The notes: generated by a model not told the origin, from the letters alone. A stretch of DNA of 52,759 bases from Nitratireductor sp. (GCA_020441665.1 JAGRLT010000141.1:1-52759); one strand, 5' to 3'. Positions 18,317 through 27,855 are shown, counted from the stretch's first letter. A program made the numbers and translations.

Positions 18317-19414
18317 ATGACGCAGACCGCCACCATCGCCGAAGTGGAGGACGCGCTCGCACGCGAACGAACGAACCGTGCCATCGTGCGCTACTGGCTG
18401 TATCTCGTCTGCCTGATGGTGCTCGCCATGGTCGTTGTCGGCGGCGCGACGCGGCTGACCGATTCCGGCCTGTCGATCACCGAGTGGAAGCCGATCCATG
18501 GCATCGTTCCGCCGCTATCGGCGGCCGACTGGCGGGAAGAATTCGAAAAATACCGCGAAATCCCCGAATATCAGCTCCAGAACAAGGGCATGAGCCTGAG
18601 CGCCTTCCAGTTCATCTATTGGTGGGAATGGACGCACCGGTTCCTGGGCCGGATGATCGGTTTTGTCGTCGCCCTGCCGCTCCTCTTCTTCTGGGTGACG
18701 GGCAGGCTCGAGCCGCGCCTCAGGCCGCGCCTGCTGCTGCTGCTGGCCCTTGGCGGATTGCAGGGCGCCGTCGGCTGGTGGATGGTCAAGTCCGGCCTTG
18801 TCGACCGGGTCGATGTCAGCCAGTACCGGCTCGCCATCCACCTGACCCTTGCCTGCATCATCTTCGCCTATGGTTTCTGGCTTGCCCGCGGGCTGGCGCC
18901 CCATTCGACCACCCGGGAGGCGCCGCCAATCCTGCTCGCCCTAGCGCGGCTCATGGCAGTGCTGGTGCTGGCGCAGATCTTCCTCGGCGGCCTCGTTGCC
19001 GGTCTCGATGCGGGGCTTGCCGCCAATGACTGGCCGACCATGCTCGGTGCCTGGATGCCGGAGGCGATCGGCGATCTCTCGCCCGCCTGGCGCAACCTTT
19101 TCGAAAACCCCATCGCGGTGCAGTTCGATCATCGCATCGGCGCCTATCTGCTGCTCCTCCTGTTCGGCATACAGGCGGTGATCGCCTCGCGCAGCGAGGC
19201 CGAGGCGCCGCACAAGCGCCGCACGCTGCTGGTGCTGGCGATCGCACTATTGCAGGCGACAATCGGCATCCTGACCGTCCTGTGGGAAGTGCCGCTCGCG
19301 ACGGCCCTGCTGCATCAGGCCGTCGCCGTCATCCTGCTCGGCGCGGCGATCGCCCATTGGCGCGGGCTGAAGGGGTCGTACCCGGCGGTCACGGCGATGG
19401 AAGCGCGGGGATGA
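18317..19414 (+). CDS. ctaA: Heme A synthase (COX15/CtaA)
   Basis: This enzyme oxidises heme O to heme A for aa3-type cytochrome oxidase. The 365-residue protein has eight membrane helices and the four histidines of the family in the expected helices: WEWTHRFLGR, LAIHLTLA, QFDHRIGAY and LLHQAVAV. The motif GGATRLTDSGLSITEWKP is the COX15 hallmark; it is a type 2 (alphaproteobacterial/mitochondrial-like) enzyme. The ATG at 18317 begins MTQTATIAEV; the 47 residues upstream in frame are not family-like. The gene ends one base before the convergent argC stop. Confidence 0.95.
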   Translation: MTQTATIAEVEDALARERTNRAIVRYWLYLVCLMVLAMVVVGGATRLTDSGLSITEWKPIHGIVPPLSAADWREEFEKYREIPEYQLQNKGMSLSAFQFIYWWEWTHRFLGRMIGFVVALPLLFFWVTGRLEPRLRPRLLLLLALGGLQGAVGWWMVKSGLVDRVDVSQYRLAIHLTLACIIFAYGFWLARGLAPHSTTREAPPILLALARLMAVLVLAQIFLGGLVAGLDAGLAANDWPTMLGAWMPEAIGDLSPAWRNLFENPIAVQFDHRIGAYLLLLLFGIQAVIASRSEAEAPHKRRTLLVLAIALLQATIGILTVLWEVPLATALLHQAVAVILLGAAIAHWRGLKGSYPAVTAMEARG

Positions 19415-20353
19415 TCAGCCCCGCAGCATGATGTCCATGTTCTGCACGGCAGCGCCCGAGGCGCCCTTGCCGAGATTGTCGAGCGAGGCGACGAGATTGA
19501 CCTGGCCGGCGCCGGCCGTGCCGCAGACATAGAGCTTCAGCCGGTCGGTGCCGGTCATCTCCTCGGCGTCGAGCCGGGCCGCCGCCGCGATGTCCTTCAG
19601 GCTCGCTACCTCCACCACGTCCTGGCCGGCATAGTGTTCATCGTAACAATGGTGGATCGCGGCAAGCGTCGCATCGTTCATCAGATCGACATGCAGCGGG
19701 ATGTTGACCAGCATGCCCTGGGCAAACCGGCCGACATTCGGCGTGAAGATCGGCGCCCGGGCGAGCCCGACCCGCTTGACGATCTCCGGCACGTGCTTGT
19801 GCTTAAGGGCCAGTGCATAGAGGAAGTGATTGGCGCTGATCGCGTCCGGCGCATCGGGATTTTCCATCTGGGCGATCATCGCCTTGCCGCCGCCGGTGTA
19901 TCCGGAGACCGCATTGATGGTGACCGGATAGCCCGCCGGCAACAGGCCGCTTCTGACCAGCGGCCGCAGCAGCGCGATCGCGCCGGTAGAATAGCAGCCC
20001 GGATTGGAGACGAACCGCGCCGCGGCGATTTTCTCCCGCTGGCCGGGTTCAAGCTCTGCGAAACCGAATACCCAGTCATCAGCGGAGCGGAAGGCGGTCG
20101 AGGCATCGATCACCCGCGTGGTCGCATTGCCCGCGGCTTCCAGCATGGCGACCGCTTCCCGGCTCGCATCGTCCGGCAGGCAGAGGATGACGATATCGGC
20201 CTCGTTCAGCAGTTCTGCCCGCTTGTCGGCATTGCGCCGCTCCTCATGCGGGATCGACAGGACGTCGAGATCGTCGCGCACGGCAAGGCGCTCGCGGATC
20301 TGCAGGCCCGTCGTGCCGTGTTCGCCATCGATGAAAATCCGTGGCTTCGCCAT
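19415..20353 (-). CDS. argC: N-acetyl-gamma-glutamyl-phosphate reductase, type 2
   Basis: ArgC reduces N-acetylglutamyl phosphate to the semialdehyde in arginine synthesis. This is the shorter type 2 form of 312 residues, beginning [18 protein letters not shown]. The catalytic cysteine is in SNPGCYSTG, and the substrate-loop regions [10 protein letters not shown] and HVPEI follow. Two in-frame ATGs lie six bases apart; the one at 20353 has a GGAA site at proper spacing. In many Rhizobiales argC follows rpsI, whereas here rplM-rpsI is about 7.5 kb away. The agmatinase gene directly upstream gives a small arginine-related neighbourhood. Confidence 0.93.
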   Translation of the reverse strand: MAKPRIFIDGEHGTTGLQIRERLAVRDDLDVLSIPHEERRNADKRAELLNEADIVILCLPDDASREAVAMLEAAGNATTRVIDASTAFRSADDWVFGFAELEPGQREKIAAARFVSNPGCYSTGAIALLRPLVRSGLLPAGYPVTINAVSGYTGGGKAMIAQMENPDAPDAISANHFLYALALKHKHVPEIVKRVGLARAPIFTPNVGRFAQGMLVNIPLHVDLMNDATLAAIHHCYDEHYAGQDVVEVASLKDIAAAARLDAEEMTGTDRLKLYVCGTAGAGQVNLVASLDNLGKGASGAAVQNMDIMLRG

Positions 20354-20441
20354 GTTCATGGTTCCGAAAAAACGATTCCACTTCAACGGGTTACGTCAAG
20401 AAACGGAATCTGAATCGATACTTCAACGAGTGCGCGGCGGC

Positions 20442-21395
20442 CTATTCGTCCGCCAGCTTCTCGGCGCGCAGGCCGAGCATATACATGGCGATGGTGGAAG
20501 CCGCAATTGCCGTCATGTCGGCATGGTCATAGGCCGGCGCCACCTCGACCACGTCGGAGCCGCGAATGTCGAGCGCGCCGAGCTTGCGCAGCACCGCCAG
20601 CATCTTGGCCGAAGAGGGGCCGCCGGCAACCGGCGTGCCTGTGCCCGGCGCATAGGATACGTCGAGGCAATCGATGTCGAAGGTCACATAGCACGGCATG
20701 CCGCCGACCCGAGCCTTGATCTGCTGGGCGATTTCCTCCGACGACATCTCGTCGATATCGTCGCCATAGAGGATTTCGATGCCGAAATCCTCCGGCGCAT
20801 GGGTGCGGATGCCGACCTGGATCGAGCGTTCGGGATCGATGATGCCTTCGCGCACCGCCCGGGTGACGAAATTGCCGTGGCTGATCTCCTCGCCATCGTC
20901 GGCCCAGGTATCCTGATGGGCATCGAACTGGACGAGCGCCAGCGGCCCGTGGCGTTCGGCATGGGCCTTGAGCAGCGGCCAGGTGATGTAGTGATCGCCG
21001 CCCAGCGACAGAAGATAGCAGCCCTGTGCGAGGATCGCTGCCGCCTCGTTTTCGATCCGCTCGGGATTTTCCCAGACCCGGCTGTAGGCAAGCTGACAGT
21101 CGCCGTAGTCGACCACCGCCATGCGGCGGAAGAGATCGGCATTGAACGGGTATTGCGGGTCGTTGTCGAAGATCGCCGAAGCGCGCCGGATGGCGGCCGG
21201 GCCGAAGCGCGCGCCGCTGCGGTTGGTCACCGAAGTGTCGAGTGGAATGCCCCAGACCGCCACATCGGCGCCGGTGACATCCTTGGTGTATTTGCGGCGC
21301 ATGAAGGACATGACGCCGGAAAACGTATTGTCGCCCGCCGCGGAATGGAGGTCATTGGTGGTGATCGCGTGATCGGCGGTCGGCTTGCCTGCCAT
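20442..21395 (-). CDS. speB: Agmatinase family ureohydrolase
   Basis: The 317-residue protein belongs to the arginase/agmatinase family, with two manganese ions in the active site. The ligands are in GGDHYITWP, FDAHQDTW and FDIDCLD. The cis-peptide region GARFGPAAIR and the AYDHADMT motif (E/D-x-x-x-x-D region) fit agmatinases, which release urea from agmatine to give putrescine. The start at 21395 has GGGGA about eight bases upstream; an ATG at 21410 is also possible. Guanidinobutyrase or another guanidine substrate cannot be excluded from sequence alone. Confidence 0.85.
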   Translation of the reverse strand: MAGKPTADHAITTNDLHSAAGDNTFSGVMSFMRRKYTKDVTGADVAVWGIPLDTSVTNRSGARFGPAAIRRASAIFDNDPQYPFNADLFRRMAVVDYGDCQLAYSRVWENPERIENEAAAILAQGCYLLSLGGDHYITWPLLKAHAERHGPLALVQFDAHQDTWADDGEEISHGNFVTRAVREGIIDPERSIQVGIRTHAPEDFGIEILYGDDIDEMSSEEIAQQIKARVGGMPCYVTFDIDCLDVSYAPGTGTPVAGGPSSAKMLAVLRKLGALDIRGSDVVEVAPAYDHADMTAIAASTIAMYMLGLRAEKLADE

Positions 21396-21477
21396 GATCT
21401 TTTTCCCCATCTTCAAGGTTTTCGGTTTAGCGGTAGCACCCCTGCCGCCCGTGGCCAAGCGGCAGTATCCTTCGCCC

Positions 21478-22698
21478 TCAGATGATCGCCCTTTCGGTGA
21501 GCGGAGCATTGGCGGCAATCCGCTCGAAGCGGAAGGGTGAAAGATCGAGCGAGCGGTATTCGCCATGCAGGATCCATTCGGCGATGCCGCGCCCGATCGC
21601 CGGCGCCTGTTGAAAGCCATGGCCGGAAAACCCGTTGGCGAACAGGAAATTGCCGATCTCGGGATGCGGGCCGATCACCGCGTTCTGGTCCAGCGTGTTG
21701 TAGGCATAGTGCCCGACCCAGGACTGGATCAGCCGGAGCGCGTCGAATTGCGGAATGCGGTGCGCGATCGCCGGCCAGACCTTTTCTTCCCAGAGGCTGT
21801 GATCGGCTGAAAAGTCGTCGGGCGCGACGGCGACATCGCTGTTCGGTGCGCAGCCCGCCATATAGTAGCGGCCGTCGCTGCGCATGTGGACGCCCGAGGG
21901 GTCGATGGTCAGCGGCAGATCCTGGTCGAGCGGGCGCGCGGCGTCGAAGACGAAGGTGTAGCGCTTGCGCGGCTCGACGGGGAGCACAATGCCGGCCAGG
22001 GCGGCCGTCTGCGCGGCGCGCGGTCCCGAGCAGTTGACGGCCGTGCCGCAGGAAATCCGTTCGCCGCTGGCGAGGGTTGCGCCCTCGATCCGGCGTGCAT
22101 CCGCGCCGAGCGTCAGGCCCGTTACGGCGTTGTGGCAATATTCGGCGCCCTGGGCCTTCGCCTTGCGCTTCCACCAGTCGAAAATGGTGGCGCCGTCGAA
22201 ATAACCTTCGTCGACCCGGTTGTGGTTGCCGGCGACGATGTCGTCGAGATGGTAGAAGGGATAGAGCGCGGCGATTTCCGCCGGGCTCATATGCTGGGTC
22301 GCCGCGCCGCAGGCCTGCTGCAATGCCTGCGCCGCCTTCAGATTGCCGGCGGCCGGTCGCGAACCGGCAAGGTAGAGATAGCCGAAACTCTGCAGCACGA
22401 TTTCCGGCGCATCCGCGTCGCCGATATAATCGCGGAAATGGCGGATGAATTCGGCGCCGAACTGCGACACCCGCACATTGACCTCGGTCGAGAATTGCTG
22501 GCGGATGCAGGAATTGGTGTGCGCCGTCGAACTCCATGCATAGCTCGGATCGCGCTCGACGACGAGGATCGATCCATCGAATGCCGCATCGCGCGACAGC
22601 CACCAGGCAACCGAGGAACCCATCATCGCGCCGCCGATGATCACCACATCGTAATGACGCCGTTCGGGCGCCTGAAAACCGGTCTGTATGTCGCTCAT
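21478..22698 (-). CDS. FAD-dependent oxidoreductase (DAO family)
   Basis: The protein of 406 residues is a glycine/D-amino-acid oxidase-type flavoenzyme. The dinucleotide-binding motif is YDVVIIGGAMMGSSVAWWL, with the acidic VVER that binds the ribose. The mid-region carries a family-like NCSGPRAAQ, and GFSGHGFQQAPAIGRGIAEW closes the FAD domain. Substrates in this family are secondary amines, sarcosine or amino acids; the true one is unknown. The start at 22698 begins MSDIQTGFQ. It is divergent, with a 92-base spacer, from the HD-domain gene. Confidence 0.87.
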   Translation of the reverse strand: MSDIQTGFQAPERRHYDVVIIGGAMMGSSVAWWLSRDAAFDGSILVVERDPSYAWSSTAHTNSCIRQQFSTEVNVRVSQFGAEFIRHFRDYIGDADAPEIVLQSFGYLYLAGSRPAAGNLKAAQALQQACGAATQHMSPAEIAALYPFYHLDDIVAGNHNRVDEGYFDGATIFDWWKRKAKAQGAEYCHNAVTGLTLGADARRIEGATLASGERISCGTAVNCSGPRAAQTAALAGIVLPVEPRKRYTFVFDAARPLDQDLPLTIDPSGVHMRSDGRYYMAGCAPNSDVAVAPDDFSADHSLWEEKVWPAIAHRIPQFDALRLIQSWVGHYAYNTLDQNAVIGPHPEIGNFLFANGFSGHGFQQAPAIGRGIAEWILHGEYRSLDLSPFRFERIAANAPLTERAII

Positions 22699-22790
22699 GG
22701 AAAACCGTCTTGCGGGGGAATATGGTTGACTGCATCTTCCATCGCGCAGCATCGAAATCAAGGGAGGCGGCGTTTGCCGCTTCGAATGTC

Positions 22791-23396
22791 ATGAACGAAC
22801 ACCGCACGGTTTCCTTCACCGCCATGAAGGATGGTACACGGGAAGACTACGAACTGCTCGCCGAACTGGAAAAACCGCATCTGGCGATGACCGCCGAGCG
22901 GCTGCTGCGCGAACTGCGCTCCCAGGAAGACGAGACGCTGGCCGGTTACCGGATCACGCGGTTGCAGCACGCGCTGCAATCGGCGAGCCGGGCGGAAAGG
23001 GACGGCGCCGATATCGACTGGATCGTCGCCACCCTGCTGCACGACATCGGCGATGGCCTGGCACCCCAGAACCATGACCGCTTCGCCGCCGAGATCCTGC
23101 GCCCCTTCGTGCGCGACGAGGTTGCCTGGGTGGTCGAGCACCACGGCCTGTTCCAGTCCTATTACTACGGCCATCACTATGGCTGGGACCGCAACGCCCG
23201 CGAGAAGCTGAAGGACCATCCCTTCTACCGGACCTGTGTCGATTTCTGCGAGAGGTGGGACCAGTCGAGCTTCGATCCCGGCTATCCCATGCAGCCGCTC
23301 GAACATTTCGAGCCATTGGTGCGCGAGGTCTTTGCCCGCAAGGCCTATGACCCGGCGGTATTGTGTGCCGGCGAGGCGAGGGGGCTTCCCGGCTGA
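22791..23396 (+). CDS. HD-domain protein, putative mixed-valent diiron oxygenase
   Basis: This is a 201-residue HD-domain protein. Its possible metal ligands are His60 (RLQHALQ), His84-Asp85 (LLHDIGD), His95 (QNHDRF), His117 or His118 (VVEHHGLFQ) and Asp157 (ERWDQSS). That six-ligand pattern fits the PhnZ/TmpB/MIOX-like HD oxygenases, which cleave C-C or C-P bonds with a mixed-valent diiron centre, better than nucleotide phosphohydrolases. This is inference; the substrate is unknown. The family start is MNEHRTVSF at 22791. The gene is divergent from an amine-oxidase-like flavoenzyme, which suggests a shared substrate pathway. Confidence 0.75.
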   Translation: MNEHRTVSFTAMKDGTREDYELLAELEKPHLAMTAERLLRELRSQEDETLAGYRITRLQHALQSASRAERDGADIDWIVATLLHDIGDGLAPQNHDRFAAEILRPFVRDEVAWVVEHHGLFQSYYYGHHYGWDRNAREKLKDHPFYRTCVDFCERWDQSSFDPGYPMQPLEHFEPLVREVFARKAYDPAVLCAGEARGLPG

Positions 23397-23512
23397 TCGC
23401 CGGCCATCGCTTCATCCCGACACATTCTGTCAGTAGAAGGCGAATCCGTCATTGCGGTGCGCGGCTCCTTCCGATAACCCTGCGCGTCTTTTCCCCGAAT
23501 GCGAGCTTTCCC

Positions 23513-24730
23513 ATGCCAGAGCAGATCCATACCCATGACAGCGGCCAGGCGAGCCATTTGCGGCTCATTCTGACGCTTGGAATCCTGTCCTGCGTCGGGC
23601 CGTTCGCGATCGACATGTACCTGCCGGCCTTGCCGGAGGTGGCGCGCGACCTGCAGACAAGCGCCGCCGCCGCGCAATATTCGATCAGCGCGCTGTTCCT
23701 GTCCTTCGGCCTGGCGCAGATGATCTATGGTCCGGTCGCCGACCAATACGGCCGCAAATGGCCGCTCTATATCGGCTTGACGGTTTTCGTCGCGGCCTCG
23801 ATCGGCTGCTATCTGGCGGGCTCGATTGCCGAACTCATCGTCATGCGCTTCGTCCAGGGGCTGGGGGCCGCCGTGGTCATGGTCATCCCGCGCGCCATCA
23901 TCCGCGATCTGCTGACCGGCCCGGCCGCGACCAGGCTGATGGCGAACCTGATGCTGGTAATCAGCGTCTCGCCCATGCTGGCGCCGCTGGGCGGCAGCCT
24001 GATATCGGAACTCGCCGGCTGGCGGGAGATCTTCGCATTCCTGGCCCTGGCCGGCGTCGTCAGCCTCCTGCTTACCGCGACCCAATTGCCCGAGACCCTG
24101 TCCGACGAAAACCGCGTCGTGCTCAATGTCGGCTCCATGGCGCGCGGTATCGCGACGTTGTCGCGCGATCCGCAGTTCATGCTGCTGACGCTGATTGGCG
24201 CCTTCGGCTTTGCCACCTTCTTCATCTTTCTCGCTTCCGCGCCCTTCGTCTATACCGGACAATACGGCCTTTCGCCCTCGCAGTTCAGCCTGGCCTTCGC
24301 GGCCAATGCGGCGGGCTTTTTCACGGCCTCGCAATTTGCCGGCTATCTCGGCGAAAGGTTCGGCATGCTGCGCATGGTGGTTTGCTCGGCCATCGGCTTC
24401 GGCCTTGTCACCGCATTGCTGCTCTTCCTGGTCCTTGCCGGTATCCACCCGCTCTGGCTGATCATCGCTATGCTGATCGCGGCCAATGCCTTTCTTGGCT
24501 TCATCATTCCGACCGCCATGGTGCTGGCGCTGGACGATCACGGCGACATTGCCGGCCTTGCCTCATCCTATGGCGGAACCCTGCAAATGGTGACGGGCGT
24601 CATCTGCGCGGCAATCGGCGGCTGGTTCTTCGACGGCACGGTTCTGCCCATGGTCGCGGCGATTGCCGCCGCGGCCATGGTTGCCGTTGTGCTGGCGCTG
24701 TTTTTGAAGCCCGTCCCGGTGACGGCCTGA
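23513..24730 (+). CDS. MFS drug-resistance transporter, Bcr/CflA family
   Basis: This 405-residue protein has 12 predicted membrane helices. The early GPFAIDMYLPALPEVARDL segment is the Bcr/CflA hallmark, and the MFS loop motif appears as GPVADQYGRKWPLYIG. Helix 4 has RFVQGLGAAVVMVIPRAIIRD and helix 5 SPMLAPLGGSL. Such proteins export drugs, cysteine or dipeptides in exchange for protons. The ATG at 23513 is chosen, because the longer frame begins inside the preceding gene. It is convergent with the quinone reductase gene. Confidence 0.92.
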   Translation: MPEQIHTHDSGQASHLRLILTLGILSCVGPFAIDMYLPALPEVARDLQTSAAAAQYSISALFLSFGLAQMIYGPVADQYGRKWPLYIGLTVFVAASIGCYLAGSIAELIVMRFVQGLGAAVVMVIPRAIIRDLLTGPAATRLMANLMLVISVSPMLAPLGGSLISELAGWREIFAFLALAGVVSLLLTATQLPETLSDENRVVLNVGSMARGIATLSRDPQFMLLTLIGAFGFATFFIFLASAPFVYTGQYGLSPSQFSLAFAANAAGFFTASQFAGYLGERFGMLRMVVCSAIGFGLVTALLLFLVLAGIHPLWLIIAMLIAANAFLGFIIPTAMVLALDDHGDIAGLASSYGGTLQMVTGVICAAIGGWFFDGTVLPMVAAIAAAAMVAVVLALFLKPVPVTA

Positions 24731-24737
24731 GCGGCCG

Positions 24738-25721
24738 CTATTCGACGATCAGCACCGTCTGGCCGGTCGTCTGGCGCTTTTCCATCGCGTCATGGGCGTC
24801 CTTCACCCTGTCGAGGGTGAAGGTCTGGTTGACGTGGATCTTGATCTCGCCATCCTTGATCGCCTTGAACAGCGCCTTGGCCCGCCGGTCGAATTCCTTG
24901 CGCTCGGCGATATAGGTAAACAGCGTCGGGCGCTGGGCATAGAGCGAGCCATTGGCGGAAAGATCGGCCAGTTTGAAATCGTCGATCGTGCCGGAAGACT
25001 GGCCGAAGGAAACGAAGGTGCCGAAATTCGCCAGGCATTTGAGCGAGCCGGGATAGGTCGACTTGCCGACCGAATCATAGACCGCCTGAACGCCCGCCGC
25101 CTTGGTCAGCTTGCGCACCTCGTCGACGAAATCCTGCCTGGTGTAGTCGATGCATTTGGCAAAGCCGTGCTTGCGGGCAAGGGCGCATTTTTCCTTGCCG
25201 CCGGCCGTGCCGATCGCATTGACGCCCTTGGATTTGAGCCATTGTCCGGCAATGAGGCCGACACCGCCGGCCGCCGCATGGAACAGCACCGTGTCGCCGG
25301 CCTTCGCCTTGTAGGAATCGTGGATGAGATAATGCGCCGTCAGCCCCTTCAGCATGGCGGCCGCCGCGATCTCGTCCTTGATGCCCGAGGGGATCTTGAC
25401 GAGTTTTTCGGCATCGATCACCCGATGCGACGCATAGGCGCCGCCGGGAACGGTATAGGCAACCCGGTCGCCCGGCCGAACGCCGGTCACCCCGGCACCG
25501 ATGCCCTGAACGACCCCGGCGCCCTCGCTGCCGAGAATGGCGGGAAACTCGCCGCCGGGCGGCGGATAGACGCCGGAGCGGTGATAGACATCGATGAAAT
25601 TGACGCCGATCGCCGTCTGGCGGATCAGCACCTCGCCCTTCTTGGGCTTGGGCAGATCGATCGTTTCCTTCTTGAAGACACTGGAACCACCCGCCTTTTG
25701 GGCGACCATTGCGTAGGCCAT
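24738..25721 (-). CDS. qor: NADPH:quinone oxidoreductase (zeta-crystallin-like)
   Basis: This is a 327-residue medium-chain reductase without the structural zinc cysteines. The N-terminal GroES-like domain has GVNFIDVYHRSGVYPPP and LGSEGAGVVQGIG. The nucleotide-binding domain has FHAAAGGVGLIAGQW, with an AxxGxxG-type NADPH site. It probably reduces quinones or reactive enones and alkenals. The start ATG at 25721 gives MAYAMVAQKAGG. A decayed gene lies directly upstream on the same strand. Confidence 0.92.
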   Translation of the reverse strand: MAYAMVAQKAGGSSVFKKETIDLPKPKKGEVLIRQTAIGVNFIDVYHRSGVYPPPGGEFPAILGSEGAGVVQGIGAGVTGVRPGDRVAYTVPGGAYASHRVIDAEKLVKIPSGIKDEIAAAAMLKGLTAHYLIHDSYKAKAGDTVLFHAAAGGVGLIAGQWLKSKGVNAIGTAGGKEKCALARKHGFAKCIDYTRQDFVDEVRKLTKAAGVQAVYDSVGKSTYPGSLKCLANFGTFVSFGQSSGTIDDFKLADLSANGSLYAQRPTLFTYIAERKEFDRRAKALFKAIKDGEIKIHVNQTFTLDRVKDAHDAMEKRQTTGQTVLIVE

Positions 25722-25726
25722 GTTTC

Positions 25727-26017
25727 TTATCCTTCAAAGCGACGCCGCCGGATCACGATCCGATCCGTGTCGCGTTTTCCCGCCGCGCCCGGCCAGACCG
25801 AAAACACCTCGTCCACCGGTGCCTGCAGGGCATTGACCCGATGTTCCGTCTTGCCGGCGAGCGCGATGACACGCATCCATTCGGCATGTTGTCGTGTGCT
25901 CATCCCCTTGGAAATTGCCGCCGCCGTATGAGAATGGATGCAATAGGAACAGCGATTGGCGACCGGCACCGCACCTTAAACCATTTCCTCTGCCGCCGGG
26001 TCAATGGTGCCGGCTGG
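25727..26017 (-). pseudogene. Decayed carboxymuconolactone decarboxylase (AhpD-like) gene
   Basis: The frame reads TIDPAAEEMV, then a TAA stop (25976-25978), then GAVPVANRCSYCIHSHTAAA and a C-terminal part ending near QAPVDEVF. The family pattern is DP..KEMV..AVSV.N.C.YC, so the stop replaces one residue next to the active-site CxxC motif. Another stop (TGA, 26018-26020) lies just upstream, and the N-terminal half is missing. From the GTG at 25969 an 80-residue frame remains open and might be called a gene. I consider it a remnant. Confidence 0.6.
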
Positions 26018-26057
26018 TCACCATGGATGACCGCGAACCGGCGCGGTGTCAAAGCGC

Positions 26058-26888
26058 CTATCCGCGGATTTCGTCGGCAATCGTGGCAATCGTCTTCTGA
26101 TACACGCCGGCCTTGTTCCAGCGCTGGATCACGCCGTAATTCGCCGTTCCCTCGTGATAGTCGCCGCCGCGCTGCCAGCCATTGGCGGCAAACCATTTCG
26201 CCGTCGAACCGATGACGTCGGCGGGCGAGGAAAAGACGTCGATCCCGCCGCCATCGAAATCCGTGCCGCCGACCAGGAAGGAGGAAGGCAGGAACTGGGT
26301 CTGGCCGATTTCGCCGGCCCAGGCTCCCTGGGCTCTCGACAGATCGTAATAGCCCCGGTCGATCACCTCGAGCGCCGCCTCGAGCTCGCGGCTGAACAGG
26401 TCGGTGCGCCGGCAGTCATAGGACAGGGTGGCGATCGACTGGAGGATCGGGAAGGATTTGCCCTTATAGGTGCCGAAGGCCGATTCAAGCCCCCAGATCG
26501 CGGCGATGATCTCCGGCTGGACGCCGTATTTCTGTTCCGCCATGTCAAAGTATTGCCGATACTGCTTGATCCGCTTCTTCGCACCGGAGGCAACGCCCGG
26601 CGCGCGGCGCTTGTAGAATTCCTCGAAGCTCAGCTTGAAGCTCTTCTGGTTGCGGTCGAGGCTGATCACCGAGGTCGAATATTTCAGCGGATCGATCTTG
26701 GCGAGCGTCGAGGGTTTGAACCGGCCCTTGTATTCGGACTTGATCGCCTGCTTCCATTCGCTGAAGCGGCTCGCATCATTGGCGCAGAAGGCGGCGTTTG
26801 CCGCCACCGGCAGGGTCAGCAGGACCGAAAAGGCAAGGGCTGCGACCGGCAGCCGGTTGCGCCTGAGGGTGGGGCTCGAAAAAATCAT
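26058..26888 (-). CDS. Lytic murein transglycosylase (MltB-like)
   Basis: This 276-residue secreted enzyme cleaves peptidoglycan to 1,6-anhydromuropeptides. It has a signal peptide (residues 1-32, ending ANA-A). The SLT_2 domain has the catalytic glutamate in IWGLESAFGTYKGKSFPILQ and the motif GAWAGEIGQTQFLPSSF. C-terminally, DGGGIDVFSSPADVIGSTA and YHEGTANYGVIQRWNKAGVY are typical. It lacks a lipobox, so it should be soluble in the periplasm, and it lacks the C-terminal PG_binding_1 domain that many paralogues have. Confidence 0.9.
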   Translation of the reverse strand: MIFSSPTLRRNRLPVAALAFSVLLTLPVAANAAFCANDASRFSEWKQAIKSEYKGRFKPSTLAKIDPLKYSTSVISLDRNQKSFKLSFEEFYKRRAPGVASGAKKRIKQYRQYFDMAEQKYGVQPEIIAAIWGLESAFGTYKGKSFPILQSIATLSYDCRRTDLFSRELEAALEVIDRGYYDLSRAQGAWAGEIGQTQFLPSSFLVGGTDFDGGGIDVFSSPADVIGSTAKWFAANGWQRGGDYHEGTANYGVIQRWNKAGVYQKTIATIADEIRG

Positions 26889-27186
26889 GCATGTCTCCGC
26901 TGTGCTCCACCCGCGTGGAGCCGACTACCTTGAGGAATTTTCGATGATGTGCCTGCGAAAAAAGGCACAAATCAGTCGCGGCGGAGTATGCCATAGGCAA
27001 AGCGGCAGGCAAGGGCGCATGGAGCGTCGATCAAAGGCATCGTTGCCGCAGATTGCGGTTTGACATCGGCGCGTCTGGCGCGGAAAGATCGCCCTTGCGC
27101 GGCGACGGACGGTTTCGCACCGACGGGTGCTTGCAACGAGCGCCGCAGAGGATTTCACAAGGCCGGATTTCGAGAGGAAGAAGCAG

Positions 27187-27789
27187 ATGAGGATCGTTTT
27201 CGCCGCAGCCGCGATGGTTGCAACCCTGATTGCGGGCGCCGCGTCGGCCGCCGAGATCGGCCGTGTCGAGATCGATGGCCGGTTGGTCATACTGAACGAC
27301 GACAACCGTTGGGAATATGCCAGCGAGGCCCCCGCCGTCAGCGCGGATTGCACCGATGTGGCGTCGGAAGTGGTGCCGGTAACGCTTTGTCTCGACCCAG
27401 AAAAATGGACTTTCGCCGATCTGGGCGGCGAAGCGGAAATCAAGCTGCGGCTGAAGAAGAGCGAGCTTTATCTGCTGGTCATTTCCGAGGAGACCGAAAT
27501 CGACATCCCGGCGCTCAAGAAGGCGGCGATCACCAATGCCCAGTCGGCCTCGGGCCTGACCAAGGTCAAGACGCTTTCCGACGGCGCCGCATCCCTCGAT
27601 GGCCATGAATTCGGCAAGATCGAATACGCCACCAATGTCGACGGCATCGATATTTCCTATGCCAACTACATGTCGACCTTCGACGGCAAGGGGTCGGTGC
27701 AGCTTGTATTCTTCACCTCGAACGATCTTTTCGACGAGATGCAGAGCGATATTACCGAAGTGATTGCCGGCGTGAAGATCGGCGGGTGA
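27187..27789 (+). CDS. Periplasmic protein of unknown function
   Basis: The 200-residue protein has a clear signal peptide (MRIVFAAAAM... to ASA-AE at about residue 20) and no membrane segment after it. The mature part is acidic and has a VDGRLVILNDDNRWEY-like start, then two cysteines that could form a disulfide. I do not recognise the family. The start is supported by GAGGAAGAA just upstream; the frame is open for 20 more codons before it. It is convergent with rpsI across a bidirectional terminator hairpin. Confidence 0.75.
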   Translation: MRIVFAAAAMVATLIAGAASAAEIGRVEIDGRLVILNDDNRWEYASEAPAVSADCTDVASEVVPVTLCLDPEKWTFADLGGEAEIKLRLKKSELYLLVISEETEIDIPALKKAAITNAQSASGLTKVKTLSDGAASLDGHEFGKIEYATNVDGIDISYANYMSTFDGKGSVQLVFFTSNDLFDEMQSDITEVIAGVKIGG

Positions 27790-27824
27790 TCCTTCATCCG
27801 GTTGGAACATCGAATCAGCGATCG

Positions 27825-27855
27825 ATACGAAAACGGGGCCGCGCGGGCCCCGTCT
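27825..27855 (-). terminator. Terminator of the rplM-rpsI operon
   Basis: An 8-bp stem ACGGGGCC/GGCCCCGT with a five-base loop lies 28 bases past the rpsI stop. On the minus strand it is followed by TTTTCGTAT. It may also end transcripts coming from the convergent plus-strand gene, though that side has fewer T residues. Confidence 0.7.
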
